Shown: piece by piece, positions 27,140 to 36,193 of the stretch
Position numbering within the stretch: position 1 is the stretch's first letter
Layout: each line of letters opens with the position of its first letter
From: an uncultured Rhizobiaceae group bacterium
GTDB taxonomy: Bacteria > Pseudomonadota > Alphaproteobacteria > Rhizobiales > Rhizobiaceae
Length of the DNA stretch: 64,000 bases
Direction of reading: 5' to 3'
Assembly (NCBI GenBank): GCA_947501445.1
Contig: CANMVS010000015.1
Coordinates: 62,001-126,000, forward strand
Made by a program: the position numbers and the translations under genes
The notes under the pieces: model-generated
What the model saw: only the letters and a program-made list of their open reading frames with translations
The model's database searches: none
What the model was told of the DNA's origin: nothing

Positions 27140-28288
27140 TTAGTGGACTACGCCCATTTGCCGGATTGCCAGATCTTTCATGATTTCTTCAGAGCCGCCG
27201 CCGATGGCCATGACCTTGACCTCACGGTAAACCCGTTCAACCAGATTACCCCGCAAATAACCGGCACCGCCAAATATCTGCATCGCTTCAGATGCACAAA
27301 ACTCGAGCATTTTGGTTGACAGAAATTTTGCCTTGCAGATTTCTGGCACGGGGAGGGGGCCATCATTGGCCATCCAGCAGATCTGGTTGAGGTAGGCCTC
27401 AACCGAATCGATACGTGCTGACATATCAGCAATTTTGTGTGCAATGACCTGATGTTCAATCAGCCTTTTGCCAAATGTTCTTCGTTCATTTGCATAGGCT
27501 ATCGATTCCGACAGGCATAATTTTGCCATGCCCAACCCCTGCGCGACCATGGACAGGCGTTCATAGTTGAAATTGCCCATGACCGCTGCAAAGCCGCGGT
27601 TTTCAGGCCCCAGCAACGCATCGGCGGGCAAGCGGCATTCATCGAAATAAAGTGTCGCCTGATCTGAACTCCACCATCCCATTTTTCGCTCGAGTGCCGT
27701 GCGTGAGAAGCCTGGTGTCTCTGCCTCGACAAAAAACAGCGACACGCCGGAAAGACCGCTGTCACCGGTGCGGGCAGCAATGACGAAGTAGCGGCTTGTC
27801 ATGCCGCCTGTAATAAATGTCTTTGAACCGTTGAGGACCCATTCATTGCCGTCCTTTCTGGCCGATGTGACAATATTGGCCACATCAGATCCACCGGACG
27901 GTTCGGTTATGCCGAGTGATGCGCCTGCCTCGCCTGAAAGAATCTGCGGCAGTACCCGTTTTTTCAATTCTTCCGAACCAAGTTGTGCAATGGGGCCAGT
28001 GGTGATGTTGCGCGCGCCCAATGCTGCGGCGATGCCGGTTGCGCCGCATTTTCCCAACGCCTCGCCGGCTATGGCCCGCATGAAACAATCATCAAAACCA
28101 AGGCCGCCATAGGCCTCGTCGATACCAAAGCCATAAAGGCCCAGCGCAGCAGCTTTGCCATGCAGTGCCCAGGGAATTCCACCGGCTTCATCCCACTCAT
28201 CTGCGTAGGGACGAATTTCATTCATGACAAACCGGTTGAAATTGTCGCTGAAGGCACGCCGTTCAGGGGTGTCGAATGGGTTTTTCAT
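27140..28288 (-). CDS. Acyl-CoA dehydrogenase
   Basis: A 382-residue FAD-dependent acyl-CoA dehydrogenase that introduces a 2,3-double bond and passes electrons to ETF. Present are the N-terminal helical domain, LGITEPSGGSDVANI near residue 120, KTFITGGMTSRYFVIAAR near 160, and the C-terminal FGGAGYLRGNLVERVYREVKVMAIGGGSEEIM. The glutamate at the MCAD-type base position is replaced (IGGGSEEI), whereas a glutamate is at the isovaleryl/long-chain position (NFNYERLSMV near 252), so the base probably lies there. The gene is monocistronic; the substrate is not determinable. Confidence 0.92.
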   Translation of the reverse strand: MKNPFDTPERRAFSDNFNRFVMNEIRPYADEWDEAGGIPWALHGKAAALGLYGFGIDEAYGGLGFDDCFMRAIAGEALGKCGATGIAAALGARNITTGPIAQLGSEELKKRVLPQILSGEAGASLGITEPSGGSDVANIVTSARKDGNEWVLNGSKTFITGGMTSRYFVIAARTGDSGLSGVSLFFVEAETPGFSRTALERKMGWWSSDQATLYFDECRLPADALLGPENRGFAAVMGNFNYERLSMVAQGLGMAKLCLSESIAYANERRTFGKRLIEHQVIAHKIADMSARIDSVEAYLNQICWMANDGPLPVPEICKAKFLSTKMLEFCASEAMQIFGGAGYLRGNLVERVYREVKVMAIGGGSEEIMKDLAIRQMGVVH

Positions 28289-28472
28289 CGTTCATACCTG
28301 CTGAAAGTGAATTTGAAACTGTCTCGAAGAATATGCGTCAGGTGCACACTGCTGAATAAAGTCTACACAATCGCGTCCGGTAAACAAGACGAACGTTCTG
28401 TTTGTTTTGACGGGATGCACAGTTAACCCGCTGTTGCCGGCGCAACAGCCCTGATGCAAGAACCCGATTGCC

Positions 28473-29126
28473 TCACAATCCCAATTTGCTGGCTATTTTG
28501 GACAGGGCCACGGCATTGCCGCCGCCGGTTTTTTCCCGAATGGACAGCCGGTGGCTTTCAACGGTGCGCACGCTGATATTGAGCTGCAGCGCTATTTGCC
28601 TGTTAGTCATGCCTTTGGATACGGCGGCCAGAACTTGCCTTTCGCGCTCTGTCAAACCGAAGTCATCGTCAGAAAACTGGCGGTCTGTCGAGCGTCCGGC
28701 AAGGGAAGCTGCGGCTGCCGGTCCAAGGTATGTGGCACCACTGGCAACAGATTTGATGGCATTGATCATTTCGAGTTTGGATACGTCCTTCATGACGAAA
28801 CCATTGGCGCCTATGCGCAAAGCTTCCTGCACATATTCTTCATTGTCGTAGACCGACAGAAACAAGATCTTTATGGCAGGCAGAATTTCCTTGATCCGGC
28901 GTGCAGCTTCAAGCCCATTCATATGTGGCATCGAAATATCGAGCAGAATCATATCCGGCTCAAGCGTCCGGCACAGCTCCACCGCCTGAAGCCCATCACT
29001 GCCTTCGCCAACTATGTCGACGAATGCTTCATCAACGAGACGGGATTTTATCCCCTCACGCAGCAGGTCGTGGTCGTCAACGATTACAAGCCGAATCCTT
29101 CTGCCGTCTGATGGTGCAGACTGCAT
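28473..29126 (-). CDS. LuxR/NarL-family response regulator
   Basis: A 217-residue regulator with a receiver domain (residues 10-125: VIVDDHDLLREG, phospho-acceptor Asp63 in MILLDISMP, and the conserved lysine in VMKDVSK) and a C-terminal LuxR helix-turn-helix (LTERERQVLAAVSKGMTNRQIALQLNISVRTVESHR). AAGGGGAACC precedes its ATG. It sits 13 bp after the sensor kinase gene, and the pair is divergent from the TRAP operon at 31 kb, which it probably activates. Confidence 0.94.
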   Translation of the reverse strand: MQSAPSDGRRIRLVIVDDHDLLREGIKSRLVDEAFVDIVGEGSDGLQAVELCRTLEPDMILLDISMPHMNGLEAARRIKEILPAIKILFLSVYDNEEYVQEALRIGANGFVMKDVSKLEMINAIKSVASGATYLGPAAAASLAGRSTDRQFSDDDFGLTERERQVLAAVSKGMTNRQIALQLNISVRTVESHRLSIREKTGGGNAVALSKIASKLGL

Positions 29127-29139
29127 CGGTTCCCCTTTA

Positions 29140-30504
29140 TTATTCAGTTTTTTGTTTTACTATCGGTAAAGTCACCCGTATTGCAAGCCCGCCTGATCGG
29201 GCGCGGGAAAACTGAAGCGTGCCATCAAACGTATCAATACGTTCGCGCATGTTTCGGATACCAAGCCCGCCACCGGTGCTCTGGCGCTCGGAGCCGCGTG
29301 CCATGCCCAGGCCATCGTCTTCCAGACTGAGGATGACTTTGCTGCCCCGTCTGCACAATTTGATTTTGACATTATTGGCGCCCGAGTGTCGGGCAACATT
29401 GGTCAGGGCCTCCTGTGTTATGCGATACAATGCCGTCTTTGCCTTATCCGACAGGGTGTCCTTGACCTGCTGTGCGTCTACCGTGACCTTCAGGCCGCTT
29501 TGTCGCGAGAACTCGCTGCCGAGGCTTTTTACGGCAGCAGCCAGGCCCATATCATCCAATACCGAGGGGCGCAGATCCATTGAAATTCGGCGCACTTCCG
29601 CTATTGCGCCATCGAGTGCATTCATCGATTTTTCGATCGGCTGAGATATTTCAGTGCTTTTGTTGGCATTGTTGAGGGCGTTTTCCAGTCCGTATCGCGC
29701 CGATATCAACAGTTGGCTGATGCTGTCGTGCAACTCACGCGAAACGCGTTTGCGTTCCTGTTCCTGAAAATCCACCTGCCGGGCTGTCAATTCCTTCAGG
29801 CGTGCATCGGCAAAGCGCTGCTCGGAAAAACGCGCCACTGCAATGGTAAGCGCGGTGAGCAATACGGCGCCGAACATGAGAATGAACAGAACGCGTCTTG
29901 TCTCGCTGACATTATTCTGCAATTCGGCCTGAACAACGGAGACCTGTCTGGAAACCTCATCAAGGTAAATACCGGTCCCGATCATCCAGTCCCAATCATC
30001 CAGATAGACCGAATAGCCAAGCTTTTCGACATAATTGCCGGTCGATGGTTTTTTCCAGACATAGGAATAGAACTCACCGCCGGTTTTCGCGCGATCGATG
30101 AGGTCTTTCACCACATGTTTGCCGTCAATATCTTCCAGACCGATCCAATTGCTGCCTATAAGATAGGTCAGGCGCGGATTGACAATGTTGTTGCCCTCTT
30201 CGTCATAGATGAAGAAGTAACTGTCCTCGCCAAAGGTCATTTTCCGGACAATTTCCTTGACTTGTCGCTGGGCCTGCCGCTCGGATTTCAGCTTGGATAT
30301 ATAGATGGGATTGATCGCGTTGCGGGCCAGTGTCACATAATTTTTGAGTTCGGTATGCTTGAGATCCAGAAAAAGATTTTCCACCGTTTGTGCCTGCGAA
30401 ACGGACAGGCGGGATGATTGAAAATCAATGACAAAGATCATTGCTGCCGAGATCAAAATTACCGGCAGAAGCGTAATAAAGAAGAGTTTGGTTTTGAGTT
30501 TCAT
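29140..30504 (-). CDS. Sensor histidine kinase with periplasmic Cache domain
   Basis: A 454-residue inner-membrane kinase. An N-terminal membrane helix (residues 5-27), a periplasmic single Cache domain (about 30-200: EDSYFFIYDEEGNNIVNP, DWDWMIGTGIYLDEV), a second membrane helix (205-225), then HisKA_3 with the phospho-histidine near 259 in SRELHDSISQLL and a HATPase domain (TQEALTNVARHSGA, LEDDGLGMARG, GLGIRNMRER). Cache domains of this type sense small carboxylates. It pairs with the next regulator and faces a TRAP operon, so it probably detects the TRAP substrate. Confidence 0.94.
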   Translation of the reverse strand: MKLKTKLFFITLLPVILISAAMIFVIDFQSSRLSVSQAQTVENLFLDLKHTELKNYVTLARNAINPIYISKLKSERQAQRQVKEIVRKMTFGEDSYFFIYDEEGNNIVNPRLTYLIGSNWIGLEDIDGKHVVKDLIDRAKTGGEFYSYVWKKPSTGNYVEKLGYSVYLDDWDWMIGTGIYLDEVSRQVSVVQAELQNNVSETRRVLFILMFGAVLLTALTIAVARFSEQRFADARLKELTARQVDFQEQERKRVSRELHDSISQLLISARYGLENALNNANKSTEISQPIEKSMNALDGAIAEVRRISMDLRPSVLDDMGLAAAVKSLGSEFSRQSGLKVTVDAQQVKDTLSDKAKTALYRITQEALTNVARHSGANNVKIKLCRRGSKVILSLEDDGLGMARGSERQSTGGGLGIRNMRERIDTFDGTLQFSRARSGGLAIRVTLPIVKQKTE

Positions 30505-30963
30505 TGGCTCGTGCTCAGATGCTGAATTGTGCGATGAATGCCATAGTCGAAACGCAAATGCACCTTTGGTCTGACCGGGTGACTGAAATCCGCGGTGATT
30601 CTTGCGATGATTTGCACCGTTAGATTGCCCGTGTGACCCGTTGTCAGGCGATCATTGGCTCTAATTTCAGCGAAATTCCCGAGGCGAACCTGTTACACCC
30701 CCTGATTGCGACGGTGGAATTAACCCGTGCGTAATGTTCCAGTCAGGCAAAAAATCATTGTTTTGCAGGCATCTTGCGGGCTTGCGGTGTGTGATAAGTT
30801 GCTGCAATCCAACGGATAGACCGAGGGTATGTGCCAATCTCAGTAGTACTACGTATATAATTGGTATTTGCACGAATTGTGAAACTGTTGTCAAATGCCT
30901 ATTGAGGCGCGGCAACCGGGGAAAATACCTTTGGTTGAGACCGGCCACATTGGGAGGATATTA
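30505..30963. promoter_or_regulatory. 459-bp divergent control region between kinase and TRAP operon
   Basis: No convincing gene. It holds the promoters of both operons. A perfect palindrome GTAGTACTAC (30843-30852) stands directly before a TATAAT box (30856-30861) with no good -35 sequence, which suits an activator-dependent promoter driving dctP about 100 bp downstream. GGGAGGATATTA is the dctP ribosome site. Confidence 0.55.
30843..30852. promoter_or_regulatory. Candidate response-regulator site GTAGTACTAC
   Basis: A perfect 10-bp palindrome 3 bp before a TATAAT -10 hexamer, at about the -35 position. NarL-family regulators bind short dyads, so this may be the site for the RR encoded at 28.5 kb. 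Inferred from symmetry and position. Confidence 0.45.
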
Positions 30964-32046
30964 ATGGAACGTCGTAAATTTTTGAAGGGTGCCGCACTTG
31001 CGGGTGCCGCTTCAACACTCGCTGCTCCTGCACTTGCGCAGGGAAAAAAGGAAATGGTTATCGTGTCCACATGGCCACGTGACTTTCCAGGTCTTGGACT
31101 GCCCGCGCAGCGCCTTGCAGCGCGCATTACTGAACTGACGGACGGACGCATCGATGTGCAGTATTTTGCTGCCGGTGAGCGCGTTGGTGCATTTGACTCA
31201 TTTGATGAAGTCGCTTCAGGCAACGCACAGGCCTATATTGCCGCAGACTACTACTGGAAAGGCGTGCACCCCGGCTGGGCACCATTTACAGCTATTCCGT
31301 TTGGCATGACCTATACGGAAATTGACGCCTGGATCAAATATGGTGGCGGCCAGGAACTTTGGGACGAACTGGCTGGTGAATTTGGCCTGAAGAACTTCGC
31401 ATGCGGTAACACCGGTGTGCAGATGGGCGGCTGGTTCAACAAGGAAATTGAAAGCGCAGATGACCTCAAGGGTCTAAAAATGCGCATTCCCGGACTGGGC
31501 GGCGATGTTATGGCGAAACTGGGTGCTTCACCTGTTTCACTGCCAGGCGGCCAGATCTATGAAAACCTGGTTTCCGGCGCGATTGATGCAACCGAGTGGG
31601 TTGGCCCGTATAATGACTACTTCATGAAGTTTTATGAGGCAGCCAAATACTACTACTGGCCTGGCATGCATGAGCCAGGCGCGCAGCTCGCAATGGGCAT
31701 GAACAAAACCTGGTGGGAAGGTCTGACAAAGAATGATCAGGCCATCATCCAGGCTGCGTGTAATGAAGAAAACGCACGCACAATGGCTGAAACCAACGCA
31801 TTCAACGGCGAGTATCTCAACCGCCTGATCAATGATCATGGTGTTCAGTTGCGTGAGTTCAACGACGATGTCTATGACGCGTTTGGTGAAGCTGCTGCGG
31901 AAGTTATCGAAGAAGCACGCGATCACAGCCCGCTGTCGAAGAAAATCTACGACGCTGTACTTGAGAAAAGAGCTGAACTGGGCGCTTGGACAGAGCTGTC
32001 AGAAACAGCTTACGTGCAGAAGCGTAACAATGTGATCAACCGCTAA
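30964..32046 (+). CDS. TRAP transporter solute-binding protein with Tat signal
   Basis: A 360-residue periplasmic receptor. The ATG at 30964 follows GGGAGGATATTA; the ORF start at 30895 has no ribosome site. The leader ERRKFLKGAALAGAAST...APALAQ is a twin-arginine signal, common in the TakP-like branch that binds alpha-keto or hydroxy acids. The mature part has STWPRDFPGLGLPAQRLAARI, LKGLKMRIPGLGGDVMAKLG near residue 180 and AIDATEWVGPYNDYF near 215; the last matches the TakP region contacting the carboxylate. A strong hairpin follows the stop, which may raise its expression over the permeases. Confidence 0.93.
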   Translation: MERRKFLKGAALAGAASTLAAPALAQGKKEMVIVSTWPRDFPGLGLPAQRLAARITELTDGRIDVQYFAAGERVGAFDSFDEVASGNAQAYIAADYYWKGVHPGWAPFTAIPFGMTYTEIDAWIKYGGGQELWDELAGEFGLKNFACGNTGVQMGGWFNKEIESADDLKGLKMRIPGLGGDVMAKLGASPVSLPGGQIYENLVSGAIDATEWVGPYNDYFMKFYEAAKYYYWPGMHEPGAQLAMGMNKTWWEGLTKNDQAIIQAACNEENARTMAETNAFNGEYLNRLINDHGVQLREFNDDVYDAFGEAAAEVIEEARDHSPLSKKIYDAVLEKRAELGAWTELSETAYVQKRNNVINR

Positions 32047-32073
32047 TTGCGCTGATACACATACCAGGAACTT

Positions 32074-32097
32074 GCGAGACGGGTTTACCCGTCTCGC
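32074..32097 (+). terminator. Strong hairpin between dctP and dctQ (attenuator or mRNA stabiliser)
   Basis: A perfect 10-bp stem GCGAGACGGG/CCCGTCTCGC with loop TTTA lies 28 bp after the dctP stop. Only CTTT follows, not a long T run, so partial termination or 3'-end protection is likelier than full stop. This would keep the binding protein more abundant than the permeases. Confidence 0.7.
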
Positions 32098-32259
32098 CTT
32101 TGGAGGAAGTTCCTGTAAATATGAAGATAGAACAAATAAATTGGCACAAGCCATAGGTTCTCAAATTTACGATTTGCGGCGTGTGCAAATTTTTCGATTG
32201 CTGCCTTGCAATTTGAGAATCCATGTCTTGGACCAGAATAAGGTTTTGGGGGAATAATA

Positions 32260-33255
32260 ATGGCGGAATCGCCGACGGCCCAAATGCATCTAACCTCTTC
32301 GTTTACCAATTTCGTACGATTTTTCGGCTGGAGTGTACTGACCATAATGGTTGCATTCCTGGTGAATAATTTTCTTTCGCACGGCGCCGGATTCCCGGGT
32401 GCCGCTGCGGCGCTGGGTGAGAATGGGTCAGCGGGGGCCTATTTGCAGTTGGCGCTGTATCCGCTGGCTGTTGTTGGGGCGATTGTCCACGTGATGCGAT
32501 CTGGCGATACGACTTTGCGTGCCGATGGCGCCCGCATCTCCAATATCAACACGTTTTTAATTCGTGCGGCATTCTGGAGCGTTTTGATCGTTGGTCTTGC
32601 TGATGTCGCCATATCATTCATGCGGGTCGAAGGATTGCTTGACGGTGTGGTTGGTGAGCAATTGACCAAAGAGCTTGGACGCCCTCAGTTTCGCGGGCTG
32701 TATTTGCACGTACCATTAATTGCGACCGGGATCATTTTGGCGGCGTTTACACGAACGTTGGGTTTTCACTGGCTGGCATTGCTGATTGTTGGAGCGGAAC
32801 TTGGAATTGTTTTCATGCGCTTCATATTTTCCTATGAGCAGGCCTTTATGTCTGATCTGGTGCGTTTCTGGTACGGGGCGCTGTTTCTGTTTGCCAGTGC
32901 CTATACCCTGCTGGAAGAGGGACATGTGCGTGTTGATGTGTTTTACGCAGCTTTCTCCGATAAGACCAAAGCGGTCATCAATGCAGTCTGTTCGATCATT
33001 TTGGGATTAACGTTCTGCTGGACCATCCTCATCGTTGGTATGGGGCAAAAGACGTCGATTATTAATAAGCCGGTATTGAATTTTGAAGTGACCCAAGCCG
33101 GCTTCGGACTCTATGTCAAATATATGATGGCCGGATTTCTTGGCATCTTTGCCATTTCGATGATGATTCAATTTGTCAGTTATTTGCTCGAAGCGGTTGC
33201 CAATTATCGTGGTGAACCTGGTGCGCGGGTTATCGAAGAGCCTACCGCACATTAA
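32260..33255 (+). CDS. TRAP transporter small permease, extended DctQ
   Basis: A 331-residue membrane protein, about twice the usual DctQ length. It has roughly seven hydrophobic segments. The C-terminal half (from about residue 195) has the DctQ pattern (FMRFIFSYEQAFMSDLVRFWYGALFLFASAYTLLEEGHVRVDVFY). The N-terminal 180 residues hold three or four extra helices. Larger small-permease subunits are known for keto-acid-type TRAP systems. GGGGGAATAATA precedes the ATG. It is 213 bp after dctP, behind a hairpin, and precedes the large permease by 212 bp. Confidence 0.85.
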   Translation: MAESPTAQMHLTSSFTNFVRFFGWSVLTIMVAFLVNNFLSHGAGFPGAAAALGENGSAGAYLQLALYPLAVVGAIVHVMRSGDTTLRADGARISNINTFLIRAAFWSVLIVGLADVAISFMRVEGLLDGVVGEQLTKELGRPQFRGLYLHVPLIATGIILAAFTRTLGFHWLALLIVGAELGIVFMRFIFSYEQAFMSDLVRFWYGALFLFASAYTLLEEGHVRVDVFYAAFSDKTKAVINAVCSIILGLTFCWTILIVGMGQKTSIINKPVLNFEVTQAGFGLYVKYMMAGFLGIFAISMMIQFVSYLLEAVANYRGEPGARVIEEPTAH

Positions 33256-33467
33256 TGCCGACCGGAGGGGATGTGGTTATGTTGTCAAACAGATCCATCG
33301 TGAAATATGCGACAGCTGCAATGCCGCTCGACCTCTTGTCGGGGCGTTGCCTGACCGAAGGTTCCGGGGGCATGCAGCCCCTTGGGCAAACAATTTTTGT
33401 GAGGCCGGTTTCCCGCCAAAAATGTGAAACTGATCACCGCCGTCTCGGCCAGAAAGTGCATTAAGTC

Positions 33468-36122
33468 ATGGAATTCTATTTTCTCGCCCTGTTGGTCATC
33501 CTGATGGCCGCGGCACTTGGATCAGGATATCCGGTTGCCTTTGCACTGCCCGGTTCTTCGATAATCACCATACTTGCAGCCGCCATTTGTGGTTATCTGT
33601 TTACCGGCAGCCCCGATGCATATTTCGCTCAAGGTGGACCGGGGCAATGGCTGAGTGCGGGTGTAACCAATTTACGTGGGGTCTATTGGGAACCGGAACG
33701 CGATACATTGATCGCCATTCCGCTGTTCATCTTCATGGGCATCATGTTGCAGCGATCAAAGATTGCTGAGGACCTGCTTATTACCATGGCGCAGCTTTTT
33801 GGTCCTGTTCCGGGCGGACTTGGAATATCGGTGGTATTCGTGGGTGCACTCCTGGCCGCAACGACTGGTATTGTTGGTGCGACGGTTGTTGCAATGGGTC
33901 TGATTTCGTTGCCCGCCATGCTGCGCAATAATTATTCACCCTCGCTCGCCAGTGGTACAATCGCGGCGTCCGGCACGCTGGGGCAGATCATTCCTCCGTC
34001 CATTGTGTTGATTATTCTGGCTGACCAGCTTACCAGTGCCGCCGATCAGGCCGGGACAGCCCGAAAAACGCTGTTTCGCGACTCCACCGGCGAGCTATCC
34101 ATGCCGTCCATTTTTGATGTCGGGTCGACGAGCGCCGGAGAAATGTTCCTGGGCGCCATTGTCCCGGGGCTCGTGCTGGTTGGCATGTATATGGTCTATA
34201 TTTTGGTGATCGCTGCCATTCGACCGAAACTGGCACCACCGGTGCACTATGGTGGCAAGTTCGACCGGGCCTTTCTGCTTAAGGTCGTGCTTTCTTTGTT
34301 CCCGCCGCTAATTCTGATATTTTTGGTCCTGGGTTCTATTATTGCAGGTGTTGCTACGGTTAATCAGGCCGGCGCGATCGGTGCGGCTGGTGCTTTGATC
34401 ATGGCCGGATATCGCCTGCATGAAGGCAAGAAGAATGCCTATTATCCAGCCATTCTGGCTATCGGATCATTGGTGGCGATTGGCTTTATCCTTGCCAATT
34501 TCAACACCAACATCAAAAGCATGCGAACAAGCGCTGATGTGACCGGTGTAACACTCGCAATCATTGCCGTTGCTACCCTGACGATAGCCCTCTTCTGGAG
34601 CGGTTGGCGCGCCTTGCGCAACAATAACACCCTGCAGGGCGTGATGATCGAGACGGCCAAGACAACATCACTTGTCTTCATCATCCTGCTGGGTGCGGCC
34701 ATTTTGACAGCGGCATTTCGTGCGTTTGGCGGCGAACATCTGGTGCGTGAATTTTTGAACAGCATGCCAGGCGGCTTCTGGACCAAGTTCATCACGGTGA
34801 TGGCTGTAATATTCGTCCTCGGCTTCTTTTTGGATTTCATCGAGATTGCCGTTGTGGTGGTGCCAATTGTTGCGCCGATACTGCTTGCGGATCCTTCGGC
34901 AAATGTGACCGCAGTTTGGCTTGGCGTCATGATTGGTCTGAACATTCAGACCTCATTTTTGACGCCGCCGTTCGGGTTTGCATTGTTTTATCTGCGTGGG
35001 GTGGCCCCGGCAGCGGTCAAAACGCTGCAAATATACAAGGGCGTTATTCCGTTCATCGGCATACAGCTATTGGCACTGGTTGTCGTTGGCATGTTGCCGC
35101 AACTGGTCAATTATCTGCCAAACCGAGTGGCGCTATTGTCTGAAACAGCGCCGCCGCCGCGCAATCCGCGCCTGACCTATTGTGTTGAACAATATATCAG
35201 CGAGGAGTTGGATGGAAATCGTGGTGCGTTGCTGAGTGATGTGGATAGGGCAAGAGCGCTCGACTACACAGTATTGCCGAAAAAGCTGTCGAAATCCGTT
35301 ACGGGGAGTTTTGATGAGGTAGCGAAGGCCATTGCGCTGCTCGATGACGCCAATGTTGCTGCCGCATCGATCGATATTGCCTCAGCCGGGTTCCGCCCGC
35401 TGCATACGGATGTCCGTGGTATTGAAAGTGATATTCGGGCCATCGACAAGCGCATTGAAGAGCTGGATGTGCAAATCAGCCGGCTGCGTGACGAAACCCA
35501 GGTGATCAGGAAAGAGCGTCTTGAGGCGCGTGTGCTTGCACTTGCCGCGGATCGTGAAGCCCTGAACGCAACGATCCCGGGGAATTGGGATGCGGCCTAT
35601 GGTGAGTTCTCGGCGCTTATTGGAGAAGAGGGTGATTTACGCAGGCAGTACCGCAAGGCTGCTGACAATGCCTATGAGCCGGTTGCCACATTGCTTGCCA
35701 GCCTCAATTCCTATGACACGTTTGTGGCGCTTGGGTCCGAGTTGAACGGGATCGGTGCTCAAATTGAAAGTCAGGAACCTGAGACCATGACGGATCCTTT
35801 GAGCCAGTTGTCGAAAAAATTTGGTGCGATCGAAGGTGCAGACGACATAAAATCTGCCCTTTCCAAGGCACGGCGGGCGCTGCGCTCCAGAACACCCAAC
35901 AAGGAAAAGGCACTTGGCGAGGTCAATGATGCTTTGAAAACCTATGATGAGCAACTGGTGTGGCGTGAGAACGCCCGTGTGTTGCAGCCGGGCATTAAAG
36001 CCTATGTTGATGCCTTGCGTCCCACAATCGGTATTCGCCAGCAGCGTAAACTGACCCGTGAACAGGCACTCTATGTTGCCAGCTGTACGTCAGATCATCG
36101 TGACATTTCCCTGAATTTCTAG
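33468..36122 (+). CDS. TRAP transporter large permease with about 335-residue C-terminal extension
   Basis: An 884-residue protein. Residues 1-550 are a DctM-type permease with inserts (PLFIFMGIMLQRS near 85, ATTGIVGATVVAMGLISLPAML, ASGTLGQIIPPSIVLIILAD near 170, FLDFIEIAVVVVPIVAPILL near 450, FLTPPFGFALFYLRGVAP near 495). The last membrane segment ends about residue 548. After that comes a soluble, charged tail: a segment after SETAPPPRNPRL, a coiled coil at about 651-700 (IESDIRAIDKRIEELD, ISRLRDETQVIRKERLEAR) and a further helical part to the end. DctM proteins are normally about 430-640 residues. The stop codon lies inside a terminator hairpin. Confidence 0.9.
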   Translation: MEFYFLALLVILMAAALGSGYPVAFALPGSSIITILAAAICGYLFTGSPDAYFAQGGPGQWLSAGVTNLRGVYWEPERDTLIAIPLFIFMGIMLQRSKIAEDLLITMAQLFGPVPGGLGISVVFVGALLAATTGIVGATVVAMGLISLPAMLRNNYSPSLASGTIAASGTLGQIIPPSIVLIILADQLTSAADQAGTARKTLFRDSTGELSMPSIFDVGSTSAGEMFLGAIVPGLVLVGMYMVYILVIAAIRPKLAPPVHYGGKFDRAFLLKVVLSLFPPLILIFLVLGSIIAGVATVNQAGAIGAAGALIMAGYRLHEGKKNAYYPAILAIGSLVAIGFILANFNTNIKSMRTSADVTGVTLAIIAVATLTIALFWSGWRALRNNNTLQGVMIETAKTTSLVFIILLGAAILTAAFRAFGGEHLVREFLNSMPGGFWTKFITVMAVIFVLGFFLDFIEIAVVVVPIVAPILLADPSANVTAVWLGVMIGLNIQTSFLTPPFGFALFYLRGVAPAAVKTLQIYKGVIPFIGIQLLALVVVGMLPQLVNYLPNRVALLSETAPPPRNPRLTYCVEQYISEELDGNRGALLSDVDRARALDYTVLPKKLSKSVTGSFDEVAKAIALLDDANVAAASIDIASAGFRPLHTDVRGIESDIRAIDKRIEELDVQISRLRDETQVIRKERLEARVLALAADREALNATIPGNWDAAYGEFSALIGEEGDLRRQYRKAADNAYEPVATLLASLNSYDTFVALGSELNGIGAQIESQEPETMTDPLSQLSKKFGAIEGADDIKSALSKARRALRSRTPNKEKALGEVNDALKTYDEQLVWRENARVLQPGIKAYVDALRPTIGIRQQRKLTREQALYVASCTSDHRDISLNF

Positions 36123-36139
36123 AAAATCAGGGAAATGTC
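36102..36139. terminator. Bidirectional terminator overlapping the large-permease stop
   Basis: Outer arms GACATTTCCCTGA/TCAGGGAAATGTC are perfect over 13 bp and extend inward with one mismatch around TTTCTAGAAA. The TAG stop of the TRAP permease is in the loop. It lies between convergent genes (permease and pccR) and has A/T tracts on both sides, so it can stop both. Confidence 0.75.
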
Positions 36140-36193
36140 CGCCGGTATTGCCGTGTCATTTGGTAGCCCACCAGGTGCGAAATGGTCTCATCC

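Noticed and set aside
33360-33390. Short hairpin GGGGC-ATGCA-GCCCC in the TRAP spacer
   Set aside because: Five-base stem only; expected by chance at this composition.
33255-33464. 69-residue ORF between the two TRAP permease genes
   Set aside because: No domain or hydrophobic segment, no good ribosome site and codon use unlike its neighbours; treated as part of the 212-bp spacer.
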